A DNA stretch of 48,788 nucleotides from Fontivivens sp964399735 (GTDB lineage: Bacteria; Zhuqueibacterota; Zhuqueibacteria; Residuimicrobiales; Krinioviventaceae): positions 1-48,788 of the forward strand of contig CAYNSO010000019.1 in assembly GCA_964399735.1 (NCBI GenBank). Reading direction: 5' to 3'. The notes below the pieces were generated by a model. It was given only the letters and a program-made list of their open reading frames with translations, searched no databases and was not told the origin of the DNA. Position 1 is the first letter of the stretch, and each line of letters begins with the position of its first letter. The translations under genes and the position numbers were made by a program. Positions 7,165 to 16,400 of this stretch are shown here, in pieces.

Positions 7165-10038
7165 ATGAAAATCCTCATCGTTGACGATATGGATGAAAAT
7201 CTTTTACTCCTCAACACCCTGTTAACCGGGTTCGGCCATACAGTTGAACAGGCAAAAAATGGCCGGGAAGCATTGCAAAAACTGAAAAAAAATACTTTTG
7301 AAATGGTTATATCCGATATTCTCATGCCGGTGATGGATGGTTACGAGTTGTGCCAAAAATGTAAAAGCGACCCTGAATTAAATAAAATTGTTTTTATCTT
7401 TTATACAGCCACATACACCGATAAAGAGGATGAAAAATATGCCATGCAATTAGGCGCCGATCGGTTTTTGATCAAGCCGATGGACCCCAATGACTTTATA
7501 ACCGTAATTCGCAGTGTCGCTCAAAAAGCCGAACAACATAAAATTCTCCATCGGGAACCGGAAATTTCAGATATCGAGACAATCCGCAAACATCGTGATC
7601 GGCTTTTAAACAAACTTGGCGATAAAGTTGATGAACTGAATATCGAAATTGCAGAACGGAAAAAAGCGGAAGAAAAATATCGCAAACTGATTGAATCCAC
7701 CCCCCAGGCAATTATTATTCATGCTGACGGTAAAATTTTGTATTCCAACCAGTCCGGCGCCAGGCTATTGGAAGTGAATAATACAGCAGAACTGATTGGC
7801 AAAAAGCTGCTTTCTTTTATTCATCCCGATTATCATAAACTAATGACTGAAGGAAGCCAAAAGCTTTTAAATGGCGATACCTCTGAAAATACTTGTGAAA
7901 TTCAATTGCAGAGCAACAAAGGGCACATCCTCGATTCCCAGATAACCTCCCTGCCTATCCTGTTTGATGGAAAAGCAGCAGTGCAATTATTGATGCTGGA
8001 TATCAGCGAAAGGAAAAAAGCTGAAAATGTCTTGCGCAACAATGAAGCCCAGCAGGCAATTGCCATGCAGATTGCTAAATTAGGCTATTGGGAGTATGAT
8101 GTGGTAAAAGATCTGTTTACCTTTAATGATCACTTTTATTCAATCATAAATACCACAGCAGATAGGGTCGGCGGTTACCAGCTATCCATGGCTCAATATA
8201 CCCAACAATTCATACATCCTGATGACCGGCAATATGTTGAAAAACATATCCTCGATTATTTCAAAACCACAGCCACAGGAGCAGGCTGTCAATTCGAACA
8301 CCGGATCATCCTTCCAGACGGGGAGGTTGGTTACATTACAGTTCATTTCTATACCATCCAGAATCAACAGGGCCGGCTGGTCAAGATCATTGGCGCCAAC
8401 CAGAATATAACCGAACGCAAAAAAACCGAACTATCCCTGCAAGAGAGCCAGGAGCGATATCGAATGATTGCAGATCATGTTGGCGATATTGTCTGGCAAT
8501 TGGATACCGCATTGCGGTTTGTCTATATCAGTCCCGCGGTGCAACTTGTATTGGGTTTTACAATTGAAGAAACTATGGGAAAGCTGGTAACAGATTATCT
8601 GGATAGCGGGGAAATTGGCAAGATGAAACAAACGATTCAACAAAGAATGAATATTGCAACAACACCTTCTGCGCCATCCATCTATAAAATGAAACACAAA
8701 GACGGCCACTGGGTGGATGTTGAAGTGGTTTCTTCGCCCCTGTTTGATCAAAAAGGGCAATACTTTGGCTTTGCCGGAATTACACGTGATATTACCGAAC
8801 GCAAACGGGCCGAGGAAGCGCTTTATGCTGCCAACGAAAGGTTGAAAATATTACACCAGATTACCGAAACCGTACACAAAAGCCTGGAATTGAATGTCAT
8901 TTTTAATTCCATCACCGAAGCGGTGGTTACATCGATGGGATTTTCTACGGCAATTGTGGTTACCCTTGATGATGACAAGAATAACTATCGTGTACGTTCG
9001 TTGAGTTCATCTAGAAAATACATGTCGCATATCGATAAACTTTTGGGATACCCGTTTAAAAATCTTTCGTTTCCAACCAGCCGGATTATTAAAGCGCTTA
9101 AAAACGCCACATCGACCAGTGAAATGATCATTAAAAGCCGCCTCCACCAGGTTGCCTGCCCCCCGCTAACGAAAATGATCTGCGAACAAATTCAAAAACT
9201 AACTGACAGTAAAAGCTATATCCTTGCGCCATTGATCCTGTCTGGTAATAATATTGGCGGATTGATCGTTTCCAACACCAAAACCGTCCAGGAACTTCAG
9301 AATGCCGAAATTGAAATGCTGGGGACTTTTGCATCCACTGCTGTTCAAGCCATAGCCAATGCCGGTCTGCTGGCGGAAACCAATAAAGCCAAAGAACAAA
9401 TCCAGGTCAACCTGGAAGAAAAAGAGGTTCTGCTGCGCGAGTTGTATCACCGTACCAAAAACAACATGCAGGTTATTGCCTCAATGCTGCGTATTCACGC
9501 CAGCCGTCTGCAGGATGAAAAGTTAAAAAGGATTTGTTACGATGTAGAGAACAAAATCCTTTCAATGGCAATTGTACATCAAAAACTATACGAATCGCAA
9601 AACTTGTCTCACCTGAACCTGAAAGAGTATTTTCATAACCTGATGACCCTGCTGCAAAACAGTTATGCCGCCGACCATATCAAATTCTCTATAAAAGGTG
9701 ATGATGTCAAGGTATTGATCGATACCGCCATTCCCTGCGGATTAATACTGAACGAACTGATTACCAACTCGATCAAGCACGCCTTTCCCGATAATCGTTC
9801 AGGTGAAATAATGGTCAATCTGCACCTGACTCATAAAAATGAACTGGTTATTGAAATTGCCGATAACGGCGTCGGCTTTCCGCCCGGATTCAATATTAAA
9901 AAAGACATACAGTTAGGCCTGGAATCTGTAATTATACTGGTTGAACACCAGTTACAAGGCAAGATCAGCTTTTTAAGCCACAACGGACTGTTGTGTAAAA
10001 TTGCTTTGAAAGAAGAATTATATCAGCCGAGAGTATAA
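7165..10038 (+). CDS. Multi-sensor kinase: REC, three PAS, GAF, HisKA_2, HATPase
   Basis: The product is 957 residues, with no signal peptide or membrane segment, so cytoplasmic. Domain order: REC (1-120, acidic pair Asp7/Asp8, phosphoacceptor Asp51 in SDILMPVMDG), helical linker (about 137-170), PAS1 (about 172-285), PAS2 (about 300-415), PAS3 (about 425-550), each closed by a DISERKK / NITERKK / DITERKR junction, GAF (about 570-745), HisKA_2 with His762 in LYHRTKNNMQ, then HATPase (about 860-950, NELITNSIKHAF, DNGVGF). HisKA_2 kinases are a separate class from the HisKA of the upstream kinase. The N-terminal REC could accept phosphate from an upstream kinase and gate the C-terminal kinase, making this a second tier of the relay (inference). 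It starts 11 bases after the lone REC gene and abuts the final REC gene. Confidence 0.9.
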   Translation: MKILIVDDMDENLLLLNTLLTGFGHTVEQAKNGREALQKLKKNTFEMVISDILMPVMDGYELCQKCKSDPELNKIVFIFYTATYTDKEDEKYAMQLGADRFLIKPMDPNDFITVIRSVAQKAEQHKILHREPEISDIETIRKHRDRLLNKLGDKVDELNIEIAERKKAEEKYRKLIESTPQAIIIHADGKILYSNQSGARLLEVNNTAELIGKKLLSFIHPDYHKLMTEGSQKLLNGDTSENTCEIQLQSNKGHILDSQITSLPILFDGKAAVQLLMLDISERKKAENVLRNNEAQQAIAMQIAKLGYWEYDVVKDLFTFNDHFYSIINTTADRVGGYQLSMAQYTQQFIHPDDRQYVEKHILDYFKTTATGAGCQFEHRIILPDGEVGYITVHFYTIQNQQGRLVKIIGANQNITERKKTELSLQESQERYRMIADHVGDIVWQLDTALRFVYISPAVQLVLGFTIEETMGKLVTDYLDSGEIGKMKQTIQQRMNIATTPSAPSIYKMKHKDGHWVDVEVVSSPLFDQKGQYFGFAGITRDITERKRAEEALYAANERLKILHQITETVHKSLELNVIFNSITEAVVTSMGFSTAIVVTLDDDKNNYRVRSLSSSRKYMSHIDKLLGYPFKNLSFPTSRIIKALKNATSTSEMIIKSRLHQVACPPLTKMICEQIQKLTDSKSYILAPLILSGNNIGGLIVSNTKTVQELQNAEIEMLGTFASTAVQAIANAGLLAETNKAKEQIQVNLEEKEVLLRELYHRTKNNMQVIASMLRIHASRLQDEKLKRICYDVENKILSMAIVHQKLYESQNLSHLNLKEYFHNLMTLLQNSYAADHIKFSIKGDDVKVLIDTAIPCGLILNELITNSIKHAFPDNRSGEIMVNLHLTHKNELVIEIADNGVGFPPGFNIKKDIQLGLESVIILVEHQLQGKISFLSHNGLLCKIALKEELYQPRV

Positions 10039-10428
10039 ATGAGCAACAAGATCAAAGTTTTAATTGCCGAAGATGAAGCAATAACCGCTATGTGTTTAAG
10101 AATTGACCTGGAAAGTCTGGACATTGATACCCTCAGTCCGGTAGCTACCGGGCACGATGCTATACGTGTGGCAAAAAAAGAAAAGCCGGATCTTGTTTTA
10201 ATGGATATACGCCTTAACGAAGAAATGGACGGTATTGAAGCCGCCGCACAAATACTAAAACAGCATAAAACATCCATTATCTTTATGACCGGTTTTACTA
10301 CCGATACTATTAAAGAAAGGGCTTTAAAGCTGCACCCGCTTGATTTTCTGGAAAAACCTCTGGACATGAACAGGGTTAAGCAAATTATTGAAAAACTAAA
10401 ATCACAAAACAATTCCTCAGAGGGTTAA
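10039..10428 (+). CDS. Single-domain response regulator, partner type for HisKA_2 kinases
   Basis: The 129 residues form one REC domain with Glu11/Asp12 and phosphoacceptor Asp56. The sequence around Asp56 (MDIRLNEEMDGIEAA) is of the kind often found in regulators paired with HisKA_2/HWE kinases. Its ATG directly follows the stop codon of the HisKA_2 kinase with no gap, strong support for co-translation and pairing. No DNA-binding, GGDEF, EAL or HD-GYP output is attached, so the relay's final target must lie elsewhere or be a protein-protein contact. Confidence 0.9.
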   Translation: MSNKIKVLIAEDEAITAMCLRIDLESLDIDTLSPVATGHDAIRVAKKEKPDLVLMDIRLNEEMDGIEAAAQILKQHKTSIIFMTGFTTDTIKERALKLHPLDFLEKPLDMNRVKQIIEKLKSQNNSSEG

Positions 10429-10568
10429 CAATCCACTTTTCAGTCGTCTGAATATCATTCCCAAATACCGGCAATTAATAATAAACAAAAAAACTCCCCC
10501 CAATTTGTTCGATAGCGTTGAATAAAAAGTCTCTTTTTTATTTTTTTTTACCGGGCATTACATAAACC

Positions 10569-10597
10569 TTGAATTAAATCATTTTTTTGTTTATAAT
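10569..10597 (+). promoter_or_regulatory. Candidate sigma70-like promoter for the GH43 gene
   Basis: TTGAAT and a perfect TATAAT are separated by 17 bases, about 78 bases before the GH43 start codon. The spacing and position are good. The local DNA is AT-rich, so a chance match cannot be excluded. Confidence 0.42.
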
Positions 10598-10674
10598 AAA
10601 AAAGTTTCGCAACTTAATTCATAATCAGTTCAACACCCAAAGACCGGGTTATATAATTATTTGTGGAGGATTCA

Positions 10675-12948
10675 ATGCGTAAAATTTCAGCGCTACTATT
10701 TGGTTTGTTATTAATCAACACTTTGGGATTCAGCCAATCCCCATCTTTTCGAACCTTTATGAATCCCGTCATTCCGGGCGACCACCCGGATTGTACGTTA
10801 TCAAAATTTGGCAACGATTTTTACACAACCGGGTCGTCATTCAATCCCACTCCGGTCATCTATCACTCCACCGACCTGGTACACTGGGAAGCCATTTCCC
10901 AGCCCGTTTCCCCGTCATGGGAACTGTATGGCGACGCGCCGGCCGGCGGCTGCTGGGGCGGGCACCTGGTCTACTATAACAATAAATACTGGCATTTTTT
11001 TGGCAAAAACGCCGTCATGTACTATGTTACCGCCGATGATCCGGCCGGGCCCTGGAGCCACCCCCCGGTTGCCTTGAATTGTCCGCCGGAGCTTCCCGGC
11101 CTGGGTATGGATAATTCAATTTTCATTGATGACGACAACTCCTGGTACCTTTTGGTCAAAAACGGCCAGGATGTTAACTGGATCGTGCAACTGGGTGACG
11201 ATGGCCAACCAGCAGGCGCCTTGTATGATTTATGCTGGCTCAACCCGGCGCCGGACTATCCCTACAGTTGGGCGGAAGGCCCGGTGATGTGGAAATATAA
11301 AGGATATTATTATTACTGCTTTGCCATAAATCTGGCCGGGGGACAAAAAGTAATGCGCAGCGCCACCCTTACCGACGATGAAACCGCCTGGGAAATGCTG
11401 GGAGATTTTTTCAATGAAAAGGATCCAAAAAAATCATCCGCGATCTTCCAGGGCCCCAATCACAGTTCCGAAGCGATTATGCTGCAAGACAGCACCTGGT
11501 GGGTGGTTTATCACGCCAATGCCAAAGCTGGTTCCAATGAATGGCACGGAATTGGACGCCAGGGATTGCTCAGCCAGGTACGGTATGATGAAAACGGCAA
11601 ACCCACCGCCGATTATAGTACCAACGAGCCCCACACCGCTCCGGCGTTGCCCAGCAGCGGCATTCCCTGGATGGCGCCGAAATCCGACTTTTTCACCTCC
11701 GAAAAACTGAATCCCGAATGGTCCTTCCTGGGCTACACTCCGGATAACACATATTCCCTTACCGCTCGTCCCGGCTGGTTCAGGCTATCACCCAAAGGCA
11801 AAGAAAACACCATTATTAAAAATGACGCTGAACACAATTATTCTCTCATAACGCGGGTGGATTTCAATGCTGCAACCACAGCAGACCAGGCAGGCATCTG
11901 GATATTTAACGGCCCACAAACAATATTTGCCAAATTGTTTAGTTCTGTTAATGAATCCGGTTCCAAAGTAATTGCTCTCAGTTTTGACGCTACGTATTAT
12001 GAAACACCCAACACGGCCGGCAATATTGTCTGGCTCAAACTGATCCGCATTAATCATGTTGTATCCGGGTATTTCAGCGCCGACGGCATGAACTGGGCTC
12101 CGGTTGGTGAAAACATCAATGTTGCATCAATGGATAAGGAACATCCAAATTATAATGATTTTACCGGAAACCGCCAGGGTATCTATGTTAAAGGAAGCCC
12201 CGCAGATTTTGATCTATATATTTACCGGGACGCTTACTCGCCCATCCTCGCGGAATGCCCCGCAAATCAGTTTGGTGTTACAGCATCAACGAAAAAAGAC
12301 GGTATCAAAATCCTGGATAATATCCACAATACAGACTGGGCAATGTATGCCGGAGTAGAGTTTGGCAATGCTGAATATGTTAAAACCCCTGCCATGCTTG
12401 AAGTGATTGCTTCGAGCGATGCAAACGGCGGCCTGGTTGAAGTATGGCTCGACTCTCTAGATACCGGTACAAAAATCGGCGAATGTGCAATTACCGGAAC
12501 CGGCAGTTTTAAAACATTCAAATCCTTTACCGGCACAGTCGCTCCCGTAACCGGGCGGCATGACGTCTATTTAAAATTTACCGGCGCGGGTGAGGACAAG
12601 CTGTTCCAGATAAAATGGCTGCGTTTTCTAACCGCTGATGAAGTTGAAACCTCAACAGGCGAACAAAGTACCGGCAGATCGCCATTTCAATATGCTTTGC
12701 AGCAAAACTATCCCAATCCCTTTAACCCGTCAACTGAAATCAAATTCGCAATCGACGATCCGGCATTTGTTTCTCTCAAAGTATATAACTTGTCAGGCGA
12801 AGAATTGGAAGAACTGGCGGGCAAAGATTATCCATCCGGTTGGCATTCTGTAACATTCAATGCTTCCTGCCTGGCCAGTGGTGTTTATTTTTACAAACTA
12901 AAGGCCGGCAACTTTTTACAAACCAAAAAAATGGTTCTGGTAAAATAA
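10675..12948 (+). CDS. Secreted GH43 family glycosidase with CBM6-like module and sorting tail
   Basis: The product is 757 residues. The signal peptide is residues 1-20. The five-bladed GH43 catalytic domain (about 28-330) has Asp39 as probable general base (GDHPDC), Asp146 as the pKa-tuning Asp (GMDNSIF) and Glu201 as probable general acid (WAEGPVMW). A beta-sandwich GH43 C-terminal domain covers about 335-530. A CBM6-like carbohydrate-binding module covers about 535-660, and a type IX-style sorting tail about 676-757 (YPNPFNPST, then SGVYFYKL). Family members are beta-xylosidases or arabinofuranosidases; the exact substrate is not readable here. ATG at 10675 is preferred over an upstream GTG because GGAGGA lies 4 bases before it. 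It is probably exported and anchored or released by the sorting tail. No sugar-uptake genes are adjacent. Confidence 0.9.
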   Translation: MRKISALLFGLLLINTLGFSQSPSFRTFMNPVIPGDHPDCTLSKFGNDFYTTGSSFNPTPVIYHSTDLVHWEAISQPVSPSWELYGDAPAGGCWGGHLVYYNNKYWHFFGKNAVMYYVTADDPAGPWSHPPVALNCPPELPGLGMDNSIFIDDDNSWYLLVKNGQDVNWIVQLGDDGQPAGALYDLCWLNPAPDYPYSWAEGPVMWKYKGYYYYCFAINLAGGQKVMRSATLTDDETAWEMLGDFFNEKDPKKSSAIFQGPNHSSEAIMLQDSTWWVVYHANAKAGSNEWHGIGRQGLLSQVRYDENGKPTADYSTNEPHTAPALPSSGIPWMAPKSDFFTSEKLNPEWSFLGYTPDNTYSLTARPGWFRLSPKGKENTIIKNDAEHNYSLITRVDFNAATTADQAGIWIFNGPQTIFAKLFSSVNESGSKVIALSFDATYYETPNTAGNIVWLKLIRINHVVSGYFSADGMNWAPVGENINVASMDKEHPNYNDFTGNRQGIYVKGSPADFDLYIYRDAYSPILAECPANQFGVTASTKKDGIKILDNIHNTDWAMYAGVEFGNAEYVKTPAMLEVIASSDANGGLVEVWLDSLDTGTKIGECAITGTGSFKTFKSFTGTVAPVTGRHDVYLKFTGAGEDKLFQIKWLRFLTADEVETSTGEQSTGRSPFQYALQQNYPNPFNPSTEIKFAIDDPAFVSLKVYNLSGEELEELAGKDYPSGWHSVTFNASCLASGVYFYKLKAGNFLQTKKMVLVK

Positions 12949-13010
12949 GAAAAAATATTAGTTTAGCGATGCATCATGAATCCGGCAGAACTGTACCACA
13001 CGCACAATTC

Positions 13011-13038
13011 AGAACAAGGGGTTGTAACCCCTTGTTCT
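13011..13038. repeat. Perfect palindrome (REP-like or terminator hairpin)
   Basis: AGAACAAGGGGTT and its exact complement flank a 2-base centre, giving a 13-bp stem 62 bases after the GH43 stop. No T-run follows on either strand. It may be a terminator for the GH43 gene or one copy of a dispersed palindromic element. Confidence 0.5.
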
Positions 13039-13223
13039 GATAAACTGAAAATAGTCTGCAATGAGCAACATGTCCAATCCCGGGAAAACAACTTGCCGCT
13101 TTCAGAGAGTGAGGCGAAAATCCTGCGTTTGGGTCTGATTGGCGCCGGTTAACAATAATGTCGACAGTTACCTCAACAGAATAAACCGGACTTGAATATT
13201 TTAAAAAAGAGAACAATAACAAT

Positions 13224-13669
13224 ATGATCGAACCGCAAACATTCCGCGCAGTTATTAAAGAAGGCAGCCATGGCGGCGCATATATAACAATTCCCTTTGA
13301 TGTGGAAAAAGTCTATGGACAAAAACGGGCGCCGGTCAAGGCTTTCATCGACGGCGAGCCGTACCGCGGTTCGCTGGTGCGCATGGGTGGCCCGGCTCAT
13401 ATTTTAGGGGTATTGCGAGGCATAAGGGACAAGATCGGCAAAGACATTGGCGATGAAGTAGAGATCATTCTGGAACATGACAGCGAACCGCGCCGGGTTA
13501 CTGTGCCGGCGGATTTAAAAGCCGCTCTGATTGATGAACCCGAAGCGGAAACTGCTTTTACCCGGCTTGCCTACACCCACCGCAAAGAATATGTGCAATG
13601 GATCGAGGAAGCCAAACGCCCGGCGACCCGCGTGGAACGGATCAACAAGACGATTGCCATGCTGAAACA
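13224..13669 (+). CDS. DUF1905 / YdeI-OmdA family protein, 3' end lost in gap
   Basis: 148 residues are visible before the N run. Residues 1 to about 95 match the DUF1905 beta-barrel-like domain (HGGAYITIPFDVEKVYG, GSLVRMGGPAHILGV, GDEVEIILEHD). The rest matches the YdeI/OmdA C-terminal helix region (AFTRLAYTHRKEYVQWI, then RVERINKTIAML). Family proteins usually end soon after this motif, so only about 5-20 residues are probably missing. The molecular function of the family is poorly known. The ribosome binding site is weak (AAGAGA). It converges with the secreted Asp-rich gene across the gap. Confidence 0.8.
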
Positions 13670-13769
13670 NNNNNNNNNNNNNNNNNNNNNNNNNNNNNNN
13701 NNNNNNNNNNNNNNNNNNNNNNNNNNNNNNNNNNNNNNNNNNNNNNNNNNNNNNNNNNNNNNNNNNNNN
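13670..13769. other. Assembly gap, 100 N
   Basis: Exactly 100 undetermined bases, a nominal scaffold gap. It hides the 3' ends of two convergent genes, so open frames that run through it are artefacts. Confidence 0.99.
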
Positions 13770-15684
13770 AGTATATACCGGAAGGATACGAACGCGCCTC
13801 CCATTTGACATGGTGAAAGCCTCTGGTTTGCACACAATTTTCAAGTTCTGCAATTGTTTGTCCCAGTATGGAATAGATTGTAACCCGTACATGGCTGTCC
13901 TGCGGCAGGTAATAATGGATTGTAGTGTTCTCCCGGAATGGATTGGGATAGTTTTTATACAGCTTGACACTCGCCGGAGTTTTTACGCCAAAAGCTTTGA
14001 ACTGCTCTTCCAGCAGTTGCGCGGCCCCGGCAAAGTTGCCGTGTCGGTATTTTTCCTCAATAGCCTGATATGGCCAGCCCAGCATTCCTGCTTGTTCACG
14101 GAATATCTGCCACAGACGAATCCGTTCCAGGTCCTGGTAATAACGTTGTCCTTCTTTGCCGGCTTTGATCTTTTCTCCTAGATGATAGTCCGGCCCATAA
14201 TTAACCAAATCCAGATTAAAATACAGGTTTACCGGGTCAATATAATCATATCCCATTACCCCGGTAATAAATTTTATTAATGCCAGTTTCAGCAACTCGT
14301 TTTCCTGAAGATGCTGCTGCAATGCCGGGACAAATGCGGCTTGTATTGCCTCATATTCAAAAGGTATCAATGCCGCAGAGTCATCCTTTATAGTATATTC
14401 CGTTTCATATATTTTATCACCGTCTATATCATACTGCCAGGTATCAAAGAAGCCATTATTATCTTTATCCTGCATAAATAAATACATATCGGTAGTTTCA
14501 TTATAATCCCAATCAACATCAATAAAACCGACCTCTGCGCCGTATAAATGCAAACGATGATCTATGGGAGAATAATAAAACTGGAATTTACCGGAAGCGT
14601 CCTGATCAATTTCATTGCGTTTGTTAAACGGCCCGCAAGATGGGCCGCCAATCTGCGGCATCCAGTCATTCGGGTGATTCAATATACCTTCCCAGCGTTC
14701 ATAATATTGTCGTCCCGGGATCAATGTAATATTATTATCATTTTCATCCCAGGTGAGGTGTGTTTTAACCCAGTTGCCCGTTTTCGACAAATTGCGCATG
14801 GCTTGCCATTTAATGATTGGCTCTGTTACAATGTTACGTATAGTCAACGTTTGGCAAAGTTCGGCAGGCAGGTCTATTGGCCCCAAACTGGATACGGAAA
14901 AATCATAATCGTGGTGATAAGGTTCATTGAACTCGTTATCGTTATCAATATCCATGCTGTAGCGTAAATCCTCGGCAACCATGCCCGTACCGGTATAACG
15001 AACAACCTCCTCCGAAAAGGTATCATTGTCCAGGTCATAAAATGAAAAAGCATTTTCCATGCAGGGAGTTAGCGTATTTTTATCATAATCATAACGGAAC
15101 CAATACACAAACATCTCATCGCCGTTAAAATCGGTTTTCCACTGGGTAATTAACTGGGAATACTCATAGTTCACATCATACCACAACCGGTTATCATCGC
15201 CATAATCTTTGGCCCACGCCACATAGTATTCCTGGTTACGATAGCCATACAGGTATTGCTCATCCACATCATCATCGTCATCCAGGTCACAATAATCTAT
15301 CACCCTGTCTATTGTGCCGTCGCCGTACCAGTCTGCAATGTATAAATCGCTGTCATAATCGCCGCAACCGGTCTCTTGCATATCTCCATCCTCATCAACA
15401 ACTTTAACAAGTAACGGCTGCCGGGTATCTCCATGCCGGGCATCGGTATCGATCATATAAATGGTATCTTTGATAAGGTCGTTGTTGGTATCCAGTAAAA
15501 TTTGATGTTGTGGCTGTTCCAACAGGTATTCTTCTGTAATGGTTGTGTCAAACTCTACTTCCGGGCCGACCAGTTTGTAAAAATATTCATTTTGCGTTTG
15601 TGCTCCCACTGGATGAATATACAGCATGAATAAAATCGGAAAAATATGTCGCTTGATAATTACAAGAGTTCGTATGTTTTTCAT
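13770..15684 (-). CDS. Large secreted Asp-rich protein with type IX-style sorting tail, C-terminus lost in gap
   Basis: 638 residues are visible. I do not recognise a catalytic family. A signal peptide (about 1-31, ending VGAQ) leads into a body packed with acidic runs of the DxDxD kind (DLDDDDDVDEQY, DLDNDTFSEE, MDIDNDNEFNE, DKDNNGFFD, DIDGDK). These resemble calcium-binding loops as in dockerin, thrombospondin-type or EF-hand-like repeats. They alternate with aromatic-rich strands. The last visible part is a sorting domain (YKNYPNPFRENTT, then GQTIAELE, SYPSGIY) cut by the gap about 25 residues before its expected end. ATG at 15684 is chosen over a TTG at 15693 because AAAGGGA sits 10 bases upstream. 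It is probably exported to the cell surface; the role is unknown. The gene starts 31 bases after the upstream alkyltransferase gene ends. Confidence 0.82.
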
Positions 15685-15715
15685 AAAACACAAATCCCTT
15701 TAAAATAGTAAAAAA

Positions 15716-16303
15716 TTAATTCTGCACCTGATAAATAAAATACTCTTTTCCAATCCTGCCTTTTCCATCAAACCGCAGCCCCTCCATTTCCAGCAACTTT
15801 TTTTTCATGTCCGGCCCGCCCTGGTATTCGCCAAAAGAACCGTCCGTGCGGATGGCGCGGTGACAAGGTATAATGAGCGGAAACGGATTGGTCGCCAGTG
15901 CGGCGCCGACGGCGCGGCCGGCCCCGGCATGGCCGATATGCACGGCAATGCGCGCATAGCTGCTCACCCGTCCCCGCGGGATGGCGTGTTCTGCATATAA
16001 TACCTTTTGTTGAAAAGCGGAACACCTGTCCAACCGAACAGTATCAAGAGAAAATGTAATATTTTCACCCTGCAGGAAGGCCACCATTTGCGCGGCCAGT
16101 TTATCAATAGCATCACAGGAAGCGGCGACGGCTGCCGGAAAAACTGCCGATACAACCTGTTGTGCAGTACGCTCCAGCCGGGACAGAACCACCTGTATAA
16201 CCAGCGGACGCCCGGTTTCCTCATTCCATAAAAATGCCGCTTCTCCAAACGGAGTGGGGTAGATATGGTAAAAATAACTGTTATTATCTAATCTCAAAAT
16301 CAA
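15716..16303 (-). CDS. ogt: Methylated-DNA--protein-cysteine S-methyltransferase
   Basis: The product is 195 residues, an Ogt-type single-turnover DNA repair protein. It transfers the alkyl group from O6-alkylguanine (or O4-alkylthymine) to its own Cys147 in the IPCHRAIR motif. The winged-helix recognition part (AIPRGRVSSYARIA, GAGRAVGAALATNP) and the FGEYQGG segment after the active site are intact. The N-terminal about 80 residues form the variable Ogt domain. The start is TTG with only a weak upstream ribosome binding site, and no ATG is available before residue 70, so the exact N-terminus is uncertain. Confidence 0.92.
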   Translation of the reverse strand: MILRLDNNSYFYHIYPTPFGEAAFLWNEETGRPLVIQVVLSRLERTAQQVVSAVFPAAVAASCDAIDKLAAQMVAFLQGENITFSLDTVRLDRCSAFQQKVLYAEHAIPRGRVSSYARIAVHIGHAGAGRAVGAALATNPFPLIIPCHRAIRTDGSFGEYQGGPDMKKKLLEMEGLRFDGKGRIGKEYFIYQVQN

Positions 16304-16400
16304 CTGACAATTTACCCTGATTTGAATAATTTAACATTGGCACAAATCAATGAATGTCCAAATTCACAACAGTCGCAAAACTAGAGTTTTATATCAATCT

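Noticed and set aside
12976..13152. 58-codon ATG frame between GH43 and the DUF1905 gene
   Set aside because: It runs through the perfect palindrome, has no ribosome binding site and no family likeness.
13642..13837. Open frames that run through the N block at 13670-13769
   Set aside because: N codons are read as unknown residues; two convergent real genes end inside the gap, so the through-reading frames are artefacts.
13810..14181. 123-codon frame on the + strand opposite the Asp-rich gene
   Set aside because: It is an antisense shadow of the secreted protein and has no start signals or family motifs.
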